Origin: Cyathus striatus | Lineage: Eukaryota > Basidiomycota > Agaricomycetes > Agaricales > Nidulariaceae | NCBI GenBank assembly: GCA_025738555.1 | Contig: JAOVFP010000003.1 | Coordinates: 2,170,001-2,234,000, forward strand | Direction of reading: 5' to 3' | DNA: 64,000 nt | Part shown: one piece after another, positions 24,190 to 36,535 of the stretch | Layout: each line of letters begins with the position of its first letter | How positions within the stretch are numbered: the stretch's first letter is position 1 | Translations under genes and position numbers: made by a program | Notes under the pieces: generated by a model | The model's database searches: none | What the model was told of the DNA's origin: nothing | What the model saw: the letters and a program-made list of their open reading frames with translations, nothing else

Positions 24190-24700
24190 GAGAAAACAAG
24201 AATACCGGATAAAAATTGTAACATGTCCAGCTCATCATGAATTTTTGGGAAGTTTGAGCTTGACACTGTTGAATAGAATACAATTAGACTTGTTGCTAAC
24301 TGGCTGGAGAGCTTTAGATCTGTGATGATGTAGATGTCAATTAAGTAGTATCAATCCTCATCTCACTTTTGTATTATCAAAATTCCTTTGTGGGTGCTAT
24401 TTACTGCAGGCATGGAGTACGATGCTAGGTATGATCTCACATTCCACAGCTAGTATGAGGTGCTGCTACACAATCCAATATTCGAATAATTACATTGAGC
24501 GCATGGTAGTTGACTATGATAGGTATCGAAAAATAGAATCTTACTACATTGTTTAGTGCATAACCTAAGGCCTAAGAGTATGTTGCATTTTCAGAGACAT
24601 GGGTTATGGGAAGTACGAATTAGCGAAACGAGTTTCGAGACTCATAGCTATGAGATATAACCTGCCAGTTGACGACGAAGACAGGAAGTGCTATTGAACT
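24190..24700. other. No gene recognised
   Basis: AT-rich flank after NLR-A. A change towards CpG-rich sequence begins near 24,600. Nothing coding is supported. Confidence 0.5.
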
Positions 24701-25790
24701 TTCCAAAGATCACGCAGGGATCTGCAGTCCCGCTCCAACCTGTGCTTGTGAATTAGAGAATGGGATCGTTGAGGAAGAGGCGGGGATGAGAGGAGAAACC
24801 AAAGCAGGAGGCTCGAAAGCATTTGGTGAAGGCAGTTCAAGTTGAAGTGGTTGAAGTAGCAGAAGTAGCGTGAGCAGCGAAGAGCAAGGGGGAAATATTT
24901 GATATGCAGGACCTCCAGAGTGTTTGCCAGCCATTAGATCCCGATGATGATCTCGAACGCCTCGAATGCTCCCTCCCCGGCTCTACACAAAACCCAACAA
25001 CTAACCCCAGCATCATGATGCTTAACGGGCACATCAGTGTCATATGCACGGAATATATCTGCGAACTCTGTAGATCCGCTTCGGCTTGTAACGTTATAGA
25101 TTTTAGAATATGGAGCGTGTATGACTGTGCTGGGCGGCATAGTTAACGACTGAATCCTAGCAGTTCTTATTCGATGTCATGCAAGCGGAAGGAACCGCGG
25201 TAGAGGGTATATTCTTGAGCGTGGACATTAAGAGGGAGGTATATGATCGCATGTTGGTGCAAATAAAGAATCTCAGACTACAATTGCAATTGAAGCAACA
25301 GAGCATGGTGTAGTTGTGTATTGTCATTGTGAACATTGGCTTGAGTGGGATGGGCGAATGAGATGTGAAGAGTCCGCTGCTGATCGAGATGCGATAGTTG
25401 GAGGCAAGGCGGAAGAAACGCAGTTGAGTAGCTGGAGGTGCTACTTAAGGAAAAGGCGTTAATCCTTGGGAAAACACAATACGACTTGCGTATGCGAAGG
25501 AGACATCAGAGGCAGCGAAACTGCCCAGGAGCTAGGGAGGAAACAAACTTTGTGTAGTAGGAAGAGACGCTAAAGGCTGAAGCGCTGAAATGCAACCCTG
25601 AACATGCTTCCTTCCTCCTTTCCTTCTTCTCCCTTCCATACGTCTTCTTGCCTTCCCTCTTGATCTCCCACACGCTGTAGTTCACTTTCTGCCAAAGCGT
25701 AAAGAGGGTCTCCACGCAATCGATTCTTTCTCGTTGAAGCATTTGGTATTGATGCGAGGAATATGAGGCACAGTATTATCCACGAACTGG
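24700..25790. other. CpG-rich sequence, unassigned
   Basis: Noticeably richer in CG dinucleotides than the surroundings, with several overlapping open frames on both strands (for example minus 25,570-25,944) that give no recognisable protein. It adjoins a minus-strand TBC-gene fragment and may be its diverged continuation. Confidence 0.35.
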
Positions 25791-26440
25791 CCTTAGGTGA
25801 CGAATCACTATCCCCCCTTCCGGCATATACGGTATCCACCACCTGCTCTCTTCCGCATCCCGTCCGTACGTCCCCTGTCACCCCCGCACTTCGAACATCG
25901 AAACCAATGTAAGTGGGCCAGGGGGAAGCAACTGCGTTACTCAATATACAAGGAGGTGACCGGAACGCAGAGAGGGCTGGAATGTATATCGAGCAGGACC
26001 AGTCGACGTAGGTGGCGAAGCCGTAACAGGCGAACTCGGAGCTGACATAGCCTCCTTGATCTCACCATCGGTAGCTTCCACCGACAAATTGGATCATCAC
26101 GACTAGCAAAATAAAACTCATAAGCTACAACAATTCATCAACAGCATCACCACTACACATACCTCTTCTGAACAGGCAGGAGCTGCACCATCCGCATCCG
26201 TCAAATTGAATCCACCCCGAGAAACTCCGTGACCCCGATGTAACTCCAGATGCCTTTGGGTAGAAATTGACCCGGGGCAGAGCCCTAGTTGACGAATGTT
26301 GCGTATCCAACGACCCCCGCCACTCCGGAGAAAGCTTTTGAGCATCCACCACGCGCGAAGCATATGTCCCCAGGTACCGAAGTCGATCGAAGCGGAGTGG
26401 GTGAGGGAGGCGGCGGAGGCGGGGCCTCAAGACTAACGAA
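25790..26440 (-). pseudogene. TBC-gene copy 1, fragment
   Basis: Read on the minus strand, this matches 29,940-30,420 in order: the CGCTTCGATC..GTACCTGGGG block, a GTGGTGGA..AAAGC(T/C)T block, the TCGACGGATGC-like block, AAGAGGTA, then TCCGAGTTCGCCTGTTACGG near 26,020. Frames are interrupted. It is identified only by relationship to the more complete copy at 29,517-32,222; it covers the low-complexity region before the TBC domain. Confidence 0.6.
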
Positions 26441-27950
26441 ATACCATCAACCTGTTTAAATCAACCTCCGTGCGTCCATACACCGTTGGTCCATGTATCA
26501 TCACTGGTGCATGATGTGGAGGGAGTAAGTGGTACACTGGTATAACCCAGTATGATAATTATAATTCAATTTACTTCGTTTCTTTTATCTTTCTTTCTTA
26601 AATACTTACCTTTAACAATTCTAAACTCCAATCTATTCAATTCTACCTTTTTACTTTTTCCCTAAGACGTGCTGTGCGAGCAGTACGTTTGGTTTTTCTA
26701 TGCTTTCATTACGTTGTGTGGACTTAGAGGCGCGGCGCGGCTTCACCAAATATTGGGAAGCCGATGCCAAACAACACGTGACGCGCGTATGCGCTGTCGC
26801 GTCTCGCCTACGCTACAACGTGTTCCGCTTGCTTACTGTTTTCTATCTCACTCGCTGCTTCTTCTATTTCTTTCTGAATCCAGGCCTCAAACCTTCGCCT
26901 TCAAGACTGTGCAAAACGACGTTCGGACCGTCTTGGCTCAGTGTGCTCGCCGGACAGCTCCATGCGCTAGGGTTTAGGGTTGCATACCCACTCAAGACCC
27001 CTTTTCTTTATCCTCAAGCCTCTCGTTTGGTCCCCAAGACCGATGCTCACATGCAGCGATACGGTGACCGGGTCTCTACCCTCATCGTGTGATACTCCGA
27101 TTGGTGGAAGGGCAGGGAATTGGGTCGAGGCATCGGGACAATTATTATCCGTTCGTTTTATTTCAATTTTCTACTCGATCGTTCTTTCTTTTTGCAATTC
27201 GTTATCATCAACCCCGTTTACTCTACGATACACTATGTCTAGGCTTCTCCTTCAACCCCCCCAATCTTGATTCCTCAACGGCCGATGGGCAACGACTGAG
27301 CACCCCACCGCCATTCCTGTGCTGTCGAGCTGCAGCCTGACCAACTGCCTCGTTACTTTGGGGAGAGTAACGTTACGTTCCGCTCCTGCATTGGAATCTG
27401 CGGTCGTACAAAGAGCGAGTAGCCATCATTGTCCAGGAGCTTGAAGGGTATTCGGAATAGCGGGTCCTTTATCATTCAAACACGGTCTCTTTCGTACGAT
27501 ACGATCATTATTCTTTCATGGACTATTATTTAGTTGTTTACCCCTGCTACGATACTCTTTATTTCATATTCCTTCGCGTATGTTGTGTTTTTCCGGGCAC
27601 TGGCGACGTGAGAGCACGCGTGCGCTATCCCATCTCGTTTATGGCTCATGTATATACCTCGAGTTGCGACTCGAGGGAAATTTTACCTCCCTTTTTGAAC
27701 TTTAACTCGGCGCGCGCATATTGAGTCCATCGAGCTACGAAGTCGACAGGAAGTGTCAGCGTTCTATTCCATTCATCTAAGCTAAGTTCTCGTTATTCTG
27801 TTATCCTACTAACTGCTTTACTCTAGGGTTTTGTAGTACTTTCTATCCAGTTCAGGTGCGACGCTCGCCACGCGTCCTCGAGTTATCTCCTCCACAATGA
27901 GCAGGAATCGCAGGCTGAGGTACCGAGAACGCCATACGCATCACCTCCAC
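26440..27950. other. CpG-rich region without recognised gene; possible LTR-derived
   Basis: A pyrimidine-rich, CpG-rich stretch with many short frames on the plus strand (26,669-27,340, 27,518-27,724). None resembles a known protein. The composition (T/C tracts, abrupt contrast with flanks) would fit an LTR or 5' leader of an LTR retrotransposon, but no matching second copy is in the window. Confidence 0.3.
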
Positions 27951-27954
27951 TAGA

Positions 27955-28946
27955 TGCTGCCTCAGTGGTCCAGCACGCATTGTGTATGCTTGTAGTTGCT
28001 GTTGCCGTTACTGAGACGATATCATAGTAGGTCCAGGACTGGGAGCACTAGGGGCCCCAGGCGCATTCAGATACCGGGGAGGAACGAACTATTTCTATTG
28101 TTCTCCGAGTCCAGGAGCTTGTAAACCACCTTCATGTAGCTCAGCAAGAGTCGGAGTACCAGGAGGGAGGTCAAGTAAATGCGCGGAAGGGCGTAGTTGT
28201 GGTGGTGGTGGTGGTGGTGTCTGCGAATGAGAAGACGTGGAAATTAAATGACCCTCATCGAAACTTCTTTCCACCTCCCTCCGCTTCTCCCATTCTCCGT
28301 TCTCCATCCTCCTCCTTAACCCACTCAGCCACTTCAGAAGACGACAATGAGACCGATTAACAACCACCAACGCACCCAACCTCCCAATCACAGGCTCAGA
28401 CTCAGATTCAGGAGATAGCGACTTGGCCAAGGACGTATCACCCACCGACGAATCCATAATCCCCAACAGAAGTTCCTCATCATCCTTAATGACAATCCTC
28501 CCACCGAGCCCATCCGCATCCCCATCATGCTCTGCGAGTCTCTTTCATTCCCTATGGATAACGCAGGACTAGGGAACAGGCACGCGTTCCTCTCGTTTTC
28601 AATCTTGAGCAGGATTTGCCTGAGACTCGACGTGATCCCCGAAAACGCTGCATTTGCGCGAGCACTAGCACTAGCAATCGAACTCGCTACACCCACGCCC
28701 ATATGCACGCCCCACATACTCAGCGCCGTAACCGTAGGCGATCCCATGCTCATCGCAGAAGCCATCTGCCCTTTTCCAGGAGGCGACATAGGGCTTCCCT
28801 ACCACCTAGGTGGCATTAAGCAAATCCAACGGCTGTTGTTCGCGGCACTTGAGAAATCCAAAAGCTGGGGCCTATTCGCTGTTGAACGTACCGTTGCCGT
28901 TGATGAAGAGGCGGGGGCGGGGGGAGCCGCAGCTGCAGAACTTTGA
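27955..28946 (-). pseudogene. TBC-gene copy 2a, N-terminal part
   Basis: Minus-strand frames 28,388-28,789 (Met/Ser/Ala-rich, ...MGVGVASSIASASAR...) and 28,095-28,466 (...GHLISTSSHSQTPPPPPPQLR...) continue each other across a frameshift near 28,450. The proline-rich end matches the beginning of copy 2b (29,517-29,600) and copy 3 (52,080-52,240), and 27,955-28,140 matches 51,965-52,080 at the DNA level. It is therefore the 5' portion of the same gene, lying head-to-head with copy 2b. No catalytic domain lies in this part. Confidence 0.6.
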
Positions 28947-28949
28947 ACA

Positions 28950-29515
28950 GACAACTGACTAGCCTGTGTATACACTCGTGTGTGGAGAAAGTTATTTGAA
29001 AGTGTGTGAGGACGGAGAGCGTGTTTGGTTAAAAAGGGATGGAAGTTAACGAAGAAGAATGACGAGCAGACTTACCCGACGCGCTGCACTTTCTACGATG
29101 AGATCTCTCGTGGTCTTGATGAAACTGGGGCCCTGTCCCCCAAGTGTTTCCGTCCACCCTCAGAACGACAGCTGATCAGCGTAGTCTCGGTAGTGTAGAT
29201 TCATCACAGCTAGGACTATGGGAGGTACGTCGGTGTTAGCAAGATGTGAAGGTGGAGAGTATTACAAGGGACATTACTTTCGTCATATCATCGTATATTC
29301 GTATTACAGCTCGAGGCAGCTACTATAGGCGTTCACTATAGGATGAGGGCAGCGCTATGTGCAGAGTTGGACAAGTCAGTGGCAGTCACAGACGGGGTTG
29401 AAGCAAGGGTGAAGAGATTAGAATTTAGAAGCGCTGGAACAGACTCGCGCGCATCCTTTTTGAACCCAAATTCACACGTTAGCGGTTAGCGCATCCGGAG
29501 TCGGACCCATTTAGT
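28950..29515. other. Spacer between head-to-head TBC copies
   Basis: CpG-rich, no supported gene. The segment near 29,450 (CGCATCC..GAACCCAAATTCACACG) recurs at 52,583-52,610 beside TBC copy 3, so the flank was duplicated as well. Confidence 0.45.
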
Positions 29516-29516
29516 T

Positions 29517-32222
29517 TTGACGTCTTCTTCGCAAACACCACCACCACCACCACCCCAACTACACCTACCAGCACCCCCGCTTGATCTCCCTCCTGCGTCT
29601 CCACTTCCACACCCTCCTTACTCTGACTCTTGTTGAGCTGCGCGAATGTTGTTTCAGGTTGTTTCAGGTTCCTTCGGTGGAAAGCGCTTGTTCCTCCCCA
29701 ACGACAAGCATACGCAATGCATGCCGGACCACCAAGATAGCATTTGGTGGAAGTGTTGCCTATGACGCTTTCTGTGCCTCGCCCCACGATTCCGACTGCT
29801 CAGGCACCGAGGATGATGAGTGGACTGAAGGTGTACGGACGCACGGAGGTTGGTTTGAATGGCTCGACGGGTCCTGTGCCTACATCGTTTAGTCTTGTGC
29901 CCCTACCTCCTCCTGTGCAGCCTCCGCAGGGAGCTGTGAGACCTCTTCCCTTACCTTCTCCGCTTCGATCAACTTCGGTACCTGGGGGCATGTATGCTTT
30001 GCGAGTGGTGGACACCCAAAAGCCTTCTCCGTAAAGACAGGGGTCGTTGGATACGCAACTTTCGTCAAAGGTTGCTTTTCCCGGGCCAAACTTCCACCCC
30101 AAGGCACCTGGAGCCAGGCCAAGATAACGGAGTTTCTCAGGGTGGATTCAGTTCGACGGATGCTGAGGGTGCGACTCTTGTTCAAAAGAGGTAAGTGTAG
30201 CGGTGATGTTGATGAGTTATTATTTTAGCTTATGGGTTTGCTTTTTTGCTAGTCGTTATGAACCTCAGCGGATGCTACCGCCGATGAGATCAAGGAAGCT
30301 ATGTCAACTCCGAGTTCGCCTGCTACGGCTTCGCCACCTACGTTGAGTGGTCCTGCTAAGCCTGTGAATACGAAACCTTCCCCGCTGTCGTTGTCCCAGA
30401 ATACGGTTACTGGACTTGGGATTAGAGGGACCTCTGCTGCTGCTGCTGCTTCTGGTGCGAAGTCGCCGACGAGTCCGCTGGCGCAGTCGCTTATACTGCC
30501 ACCTATTTGGTCCTCTATTCCGCCTTCTCCTGCTGCGTCGATGTTGAGTCACAGGGGCTTGGGAAGGATGGGATCAAGGTCTACGCTCGCCTAGGAATGT
30601 TTGTTGTCCCGCAGCCTGCTTTCTGATGCTGATACTTCCTTTTCTTCCTCTTCTTCCGTACAGGCCCTATCTAAGGACAGCGGAAGGCCGTCCGTAGATG
30701 CGGATTCTGTCTCACTTCGTAGTTCCCATTCTCAATCTGCATCTCCTCCTAATATGGACCGCCGTCAATCCCTTCGTGCAAAGTTATCTCTCCCCAATCT
30801 ACGTCGTAAACGCAGTAAGCAGGATGATAGTGCAAGTCTTGTCTCGCGTGGAATAGTCGATTCTGAGACTCGTCAAGTCAAGGATATGGACTTTGAGCTC
30901 GTGCGCCCCAATATTGGTCGCTTTGAGACGTCCCGCGCGAGTGAAGATTTTAGTGTGCTTAGGCGATTGGAGCCTAGCGAAGTGCGTCCCGAGTTCCTTA
31001 GAGCCGAGAGTTCCGCTTTCTCCGTTGTCTCTGGCGGGGGCACAAGTTTGTCAGTCCCACGTTCTCCAGCGCAGATCCATCCCCGACTAGTAGTAGTACG
31101 CTGTCATTGATGCCAGGCGGGCCTTCCATCCCCGGTTCGCGAGGCACTGCCGATTCTGAGTCCTCTATGGATGCACACCGCCAGCGGGAGTTGAAGTGGA
31201 TAACGATCATGTCGTCAACCCCGCCTTCCCAGGCAGGAATGATCAAGAAGTTTTACTCGATGGCGTTCCGTCATCTGTGCGATATCTTGTTTGGTCCATG
31301 CTTACGGATGGAAAGGCTCGGGTGGCAACTGATGTTCGGGGTCAATCACAGATCCATCCCCGGCTAGTAAACTGTCACTGTTACCAGGCGGGTCTGCCTG
31401 CGTCCTCCGATATCGGGGGGGATACAAAGTTGTGTTTCCAGGATCAGCCGCACCTACATGGTACCGAAGGGCTTGTTCTGTCACTACTTCAGGCATGTTT
31501 GAGCATCGTTCCCGATGTGCAGTATACGAGAAGGTTGTCATTGGTAGCTGGCCAACCCTTACTATTGGCCCCGGAGGAAGATGCGTTCTGGATCTTTGTA
31601 TCGATAATGGATACACATATTCGACCATACTTCTCAACGTCAATAACACAGATGGAGGTCGATTCCGCTCTGTTCAGTCGTGCGTTCGGGTCGAACGACT
31701 CTGTTGCGGCTAAGAAGGTTTTTGTGGACATGGGTATCTCACCGAGCAGTATCTGTGCTCCTTGGTAGGTTACATCTTCCCCTGGTTAAGCAATCGTTTC
31801 TAATCCCTTATCAGGGTTTCCTTTTTATTCGTTAGCTCTCTTCCTCCAGACTATCTTAATCACGTTTGGGATATCATTTTATTCGAAGGTGAGGGCCTGT
31901 CACCTTACACGTGCAATGTACACTAACCCTTTTGTCAGGAATACCTTTCCTTATTCGTGTTGGCTTGGCTATTATGCAATGCTGTCGCAGGCAGGTCCTG
32001 GGATAAACTAGCCAAGATGCCTTACTTGCGCTTTTGCGACATCCCCCCAAGCTGTGCTCCCATCGACACCTGATGCGTTCCTTACTCTCACCTTCTCCGT
32101 GAAACTCAAGGATGATGAGGTACGGAAACAACGTGTAAAGATGGAGGCACTAGTGAAACGTCAAACACATACCCCGATGCGCAATCCTTCTTCTACCAGT
32201 GCAATTTCTCTTCCAAGGGCGT
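29517..32222 (+). pseudogene. TBC-gene copy 2b (most complete copy)
   Basis: Begins with a proline-rich segment, then a Ser-rich linker, a basic LSLPNLRRKRSKQDD block (~30,790), and a TBC domain from about 31,240 (VLLDGVPSSVRYLVWSMLTDG) through PEEDAFWIFVSIMDTHIRPYF (31,570-31,640) to LNHVWDIILFEG (~31,850) and IPFLIRVGLAIM (~31,930). It ends with a charged tail near 32,200. TBC proteins are Rab GTPase-activating proteins of membrane traffic. Several frame changes and stops are needed to read it, and a ~50-bp piece of 31,072-31,125 is repeated at 31,349-31,400 inside the domain. The arginine-finger position of IxxDxxR reads Leu and the glutamine of YxQ reads Arg, so catalysis would be doubtful even if intact. 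Confidence 0.7.
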
Positions 32223-32333
32223 AAAATGCTATCTTATCATTTTATCCACATATGGTTTTTGTATCTTCACTTATTCAATTACTTACTATTTGTTAATGAC
32301 CTTACAATATTTGTCGTTTTCTTTCATGTTATT

Positions 32334-32351
32334 GGGGGAGCTTGCTCCCCC
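32334..32351. repeat. GGGGGAGC-TT-GCTCCCCC hairpin, copy 1
   Basis: A perfect 8-bp stem with a 2-nt loop, followed by TATTTGT(T/C)TGTGTT and GTGGCTGTGCATGCA. The same order occurs at 33,082, so this is the end or body of a small dispersed element. Confidence 0.7.
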
Positions 32352-33081
32352 TATTTGTTTGTGTTAGTGATCCAAAATGCTTAGTGGCTGTGCATGCACG
32401 GAATTTTGTTAGTCAGCAGCTCTGGGGGCCCAAAATGCGTAGTGGCTGTGCATGCGCGGTGTGTTAGTCAGCACCTACCTCTTTGAGCTGTCACGCACAG
32501 TTGGAACACAATGTCACTGTATCAAACCTCACATAAATTAGACACATTCTCATCATCAAAATATCTCTGCTCATTTAAATAGCCTGGATATCAAATTACT
32601 TTAAATTCTTTTATGTACTTCTCCATAACCACTTTAGATGCTACTTATTGGATACTTACTAGGCAACTGCCACATACATAACTCCTATATAAAGTGTTTC
32701 CATACATTCACTTTTGATTTTCTCATTATTGAATAATTAGCATAAAGTGGGAGCTATTAAAATGAGTGCATAACTGTGGAAACACTGTAACAGCTAGTTG
32801 CAGCTAGCAAAACAAAGGAAAATTTTTATAATGAAGATAAAATAAATAAAATAATTCACAGGCAATCAATAAAAAGGTTTCTGTCTCCTGACAAGAAATG
32901 TGAAAGTAAATTTCTTATCTAAGTGAGGTTTCTGCTGATCCAGGTGTCAGCAACTCCTGAATGAGTATCTAACAAGTAAACTTACTATTATGTATAAAAA
33001 AGAAATAACAAAAAACTAGGATTCGTCAAGCTTGCCCTTTAATGTGTGTTGCAAAGTGATGTATGTTACATGTTACTTATT

Positions 33082-33099
33082 GGGGGAGCTTGCTCCCCC
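33082..33099. repeat. GGGGGAGC-TT-GCTCCCCC hairpin, copy 2
   Basis: Same hairpin and same downstream block as at 32,334, in the same orientation 748 bp apart. Confidence 0.7.
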
Positions 33100-33154
33100 T
33101 ATTTGTCTGTGTTGGTGAGCGAAAATGCATAGTGGCTGTGCATGCATGTACAGA

Positions 33155-33245
33155 TTTTGCCACCATGCTCAGATTTCTCCGCCATGTTCAGATTTGCCAG
33201 CCATGCTTGGATTTATCTGCCACGCTTGAATTTGTGCATCACGCT
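33155..33245 (+). repeat. Short tandem array, ~20-bp CCATGCTCAGATTTG unit
   Basis: About five degenerate copies of (A/G)CCATGCTCAGATTTG(C/T) follow hairpin copy 2. Confidence 0.6.
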
Positions 33246-34359
33246 GGTATACACTCTTTGCTCATTGTCAATAGTTTGATTTTTCCACTTTAATTAACTC
33301 AAAAATGAGTGCCTTATACAAGCCTTTTAATGTAAAAATGAAAAAAGTTAATCATAAGAATAATATTAAAGACAAAAAAGTATACCACTGATTAAATTCT
33401 GTTCAAATAAATTCAAGCTGAAATAGTGACAACTAAAAATTAAAATATAGCATCACAAGTTAACTTAGTGTGTATAAAAAGGAATTAACTAAAACTAGGA
33501 TTTGTCAAGCTTGCACTTTAACATGTGTTGTGAAGTGACATATGTTGCATGTTATTGTCAACTCGCATTCATTTCACAGCTGAGCCTGCTTCATCTATCT
33601 ATACACAAGTTGCACAGCTCCCCTCAGCAAGTGCCCAACATGTATGCACATGCACACCAATACCTATGTGAAAAGCTCTGCACACAGCAACTACATATAT
33701 CTGCATATACCAAGTATTCCAGAGGCCCATTTTCTCTCCATGATGAAATCCTCATCCTTCTTGCCAAATTTCTACTACTATTAGTTCTTGGTGTATGAGC
33801 CAGTGCTGGTTACTGCTGGGTTTGTCAGCACCCTTCTGTACATTTCTAGCTGTGGTATAATGCTTTGACTGACACTTAACATTGAATGGCAACCCTTTGC
33901 AGGTTAGATTCTGGCACTAACTATTGAAAAGTATTCATTACCAATGATCAGATGTACAATGCTCAAGCACCTATGATGCCAAGTTTAAACAGTGGCTTTA
34001 CAGTCAATTATCTCATCACCACACTCAAGTTCAGCTACCTGTCATTTGTAATTGGTCTCATCAACCTGTTTTTCTTCCATGCCATTTGGATGAATAGCTC
34101 AGTGTGGCTTACTGTGAGTGATGTTGGTGCCTCTCCTTGCAGGAGATATATTACATCTAATGATCACCCTTTATGTGGTTCATGCTGCTGGGTATAAATG
34201 GTGGGATGTAGCTTCCTGGTCTTCAGCCACCTGGATGTCCATCTCAGTGAGAATGACATTAACCATTCCAAGACTTGCATGGCTAACTATGTTGATACAT
34301 AAAGGGGACTAAATTTGTAAAGTTTGGATCTTGTATGTTTCAGGCTGCTAACATTTCAA

Positions 34360-34705
34360 GTTCTTGTTGAATTTTTCAAGTTAAAGTTAAGTTACCTCAA
34401 GTGGCCATTTTCTTATTTTGAGTAGACTTAAGTTCCTCACTTTTTTTTTTTGGAAAAGTTGAGTTCCCTCAAGTAAACTTAAGTTCACCACTTATTATTT
34501 TTTTGAGTGAAAGTTGAGTTCCTTTGAGTCAAGTTCCCTCAAGTGAAGTAGAGGGGCTGCTAACATTTTGAGCTCCTGTTAAGTTTTTCAAGTTTAAGTT
34601 CCTCACTAAGTTTTTTTTGGTGAAAGTTGAGTTCCCTCAAGTTATATTAAGTTCCTATCAGGTGTAAGTTGAGTTCTGAATATTCAAGTTTCAAAAGTTC
34701 AAGTG
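34360..34705 (+). repeat. AAGTTGAGTTCC(C)TCAAGT array
   Basis: More than ten degenerate copies of AAGTT(G/A)AGTTCC and TCAAGT, separated by short T-tracts. The same motif family recurs at 35,790-35,850, 36,160-36,365 and 39,270-39,350. Confidence 0.7.
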
Positions 34706-35159
34706 TACAGTAAGTATACACTAATCACTACTATGACTACTGCTCTATTCCCATACCCCTGCCTAATGTTATCTACAACTCTGCTCAACAATTCTCATGC
34801 ATGCTGCCCACCTTTATTTACATGCATTTGCATGTGTGTTGTACTATCCATCACTTACATCAACTCAAATATTCATCACTGTGACATCAAGATATGAACA
34901 CACCATGGAATCATTGATGGGCACTCTTCCTAGTCATCATCCTTAACAGTGAGCAAGTCTTTTCTTAAAATTTTAGCTCAGTTCTTGCTCTTTTTCTTTC
35001 AATCTTTTTGCATTGCTTAGTGTAAGTTGTTATATACATAGTAGACCATATTATATTAAGTAATAATGTAAATAAACTTATAAAAAATGCAAGTTACATA
35101 TGTATTTAGTCCTTTATAATGATATGTTCCATGCTTTGTACAGTAGATTATGTGATTTG

Positions 35160-35715
35160 TTGGAAAGTGTATTAATTGTGTGGGAAAGTAAGAGCAGAGG
35201 CATGGGAAAATATGAGTAGGAGGGTGGGAGATAATGAACAGAGGTTGGAATGATAAGCATGGGAAATTTTCAAGCAGAGATGCAGACAGCAGTGAACAAC
35301 AGAAGTGGAGGTGTGGGAAACTATGAGCAGGAGGGTAGGAATGATGAAATGCACAGGAAATTGCAAGCAGATTAGAGGATAAGCGAAAGCATGGGAAATG
35401 CTGAGTGGGAAGCAAACAGCAGTGAACAGCAGAATAATAATGGAAGCATGGGAAATCATGAGTGGGAGGGTGGGATAGTATGAGTAGAGATCAGAATGAT
35501 AGTGGAGGTGTGGGAAATTATGAGTGGAGGTGTGGGTGACAATGGGCAGAGCATAGGAATCATTGAGTGCAAAAGTATGTAGGTGTGATATGTTAAGTGG
35601 AAGTGTGGAAAAATATGAGCAGAGGTGTGGGCAACAATGGGAATATGCAATTAATAGGAAATGAGTAAACATTGAATTATAGGTGTGGGAAACAGTGAGC
35701 AGGGAGGGGGGGGGG
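35160..35715. repeat. Degenerate GTGGGAAA-ATGAGTGG minisatellite
   Basis: Purine-rich repeats built from (A/G)TGGGAAA(T/A)(T/A)ATGAG(T/C)(A/G)GGAGG blocks spaced irregularly. The 186-codon minus-strand frame here (repeating SHTSTxIL-like blocks) is a consequence of the repeat and is not called as a gene. Confidence 0.75.
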
Positions 35716-35789
35716 GCAAAAAAACAACACAAACCACTGTATAATTATTGTAAGGTACTCATACAATACAGGTACACAACTTGCTTATT

Positions 35790-36365
35790 TTTTGAGTAGA
35801 AGTTAAGTAAAGTTAAGTTCCATCAAGTGGAGTTGAGTTTGTTAGATATTCTGAGTTGCACAGCTTCTTTGACAGCTGTCACTTGTCACCTGTTATACTT
35901 GACAGTTCTGTGATTGGCAGATATGTGATTGACAGATTGACAGCTGTCAGTTACCTTAGTTACATGGACCTTGGTTGGGACTTTGGTAGACAGTCTCAGT
36001 ATATATACACTCTGTAACTTGGTAGTAGATAACAAGTTTCTTCCCCATCTGTGTCTGTGTCTGTGTTTGTGTTTGAGTTCTTGCTCCTTTACCACTCTCT
36101 TTGCTCTCCTATCATCCTCTTTGCTCTCTACCACCCTCTTTATTATTTGTTACTTCTGACAGAGTTCCTTGCTTATTTTTTTTTGAGTGTCAGTTAAGTT
36201 TCATTGAGTGGTGTTAAGTTCCTAAATTTGAGTGTCAGTTAAGTTACCATTGAGTTGCCTTCAAGTGGTAAATGACACTTGAGAACACTTGAATTTGAGT
36301 CAACTTCCATTCAAGTTCCACTTAAGTTCCAGTTAAGTTTCTACTTTAAGCTCCTCAAATTCCAT
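35790..36365 (+). repeat. Second AAGTTAAGTTCC array with TGACAGCTGTCA block
   Basis: Copies of the 12-mer at 35,790-35,850 and 36,160-36,365. Between them are a TTGACAGCTGTCA-rich block (35,865-35,950) and CTCTTTGCTCTC/TCTGTGT simple repeats. Confidence 0.65.
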
Positions 36366-36535
36366 TACAAAAAACTCATACTTCATTAGTGTGCTCATTG
36401 TTGTCGTGATCCCTTAGCTCATTGTTTCCCATGCCCACCCCTGTCACTGCAGATGAGTAAAAATAGCACCATCACATTATCCATCAAATCCCCAATAACT
36501 CCACTTGCTTCTGATGCATTGATGGTGATTGTATT

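Larger units (their letters stand above)
32225..34330. other. AT-rich region of dispersed repeats, no gene seen
   Basis: Contains two copies of a ~70-bp block starting with a GC-rich hairpin, a short tandem array, and a direct repeat (33,010-33,076 against 33,475-33,555, sharing ACTAGGATT(C/T)GTCAAGCTTG). Open frames at 33,502-33,798 and 33,952-34,312 give no recognisable protein. Confidence 0.5.

Noticed and set aside
35172..35732. 186-codon minus-strand frame
   Set aside because: It consists of repeated SHTST-like blocks from a purine-rich minisatellite.
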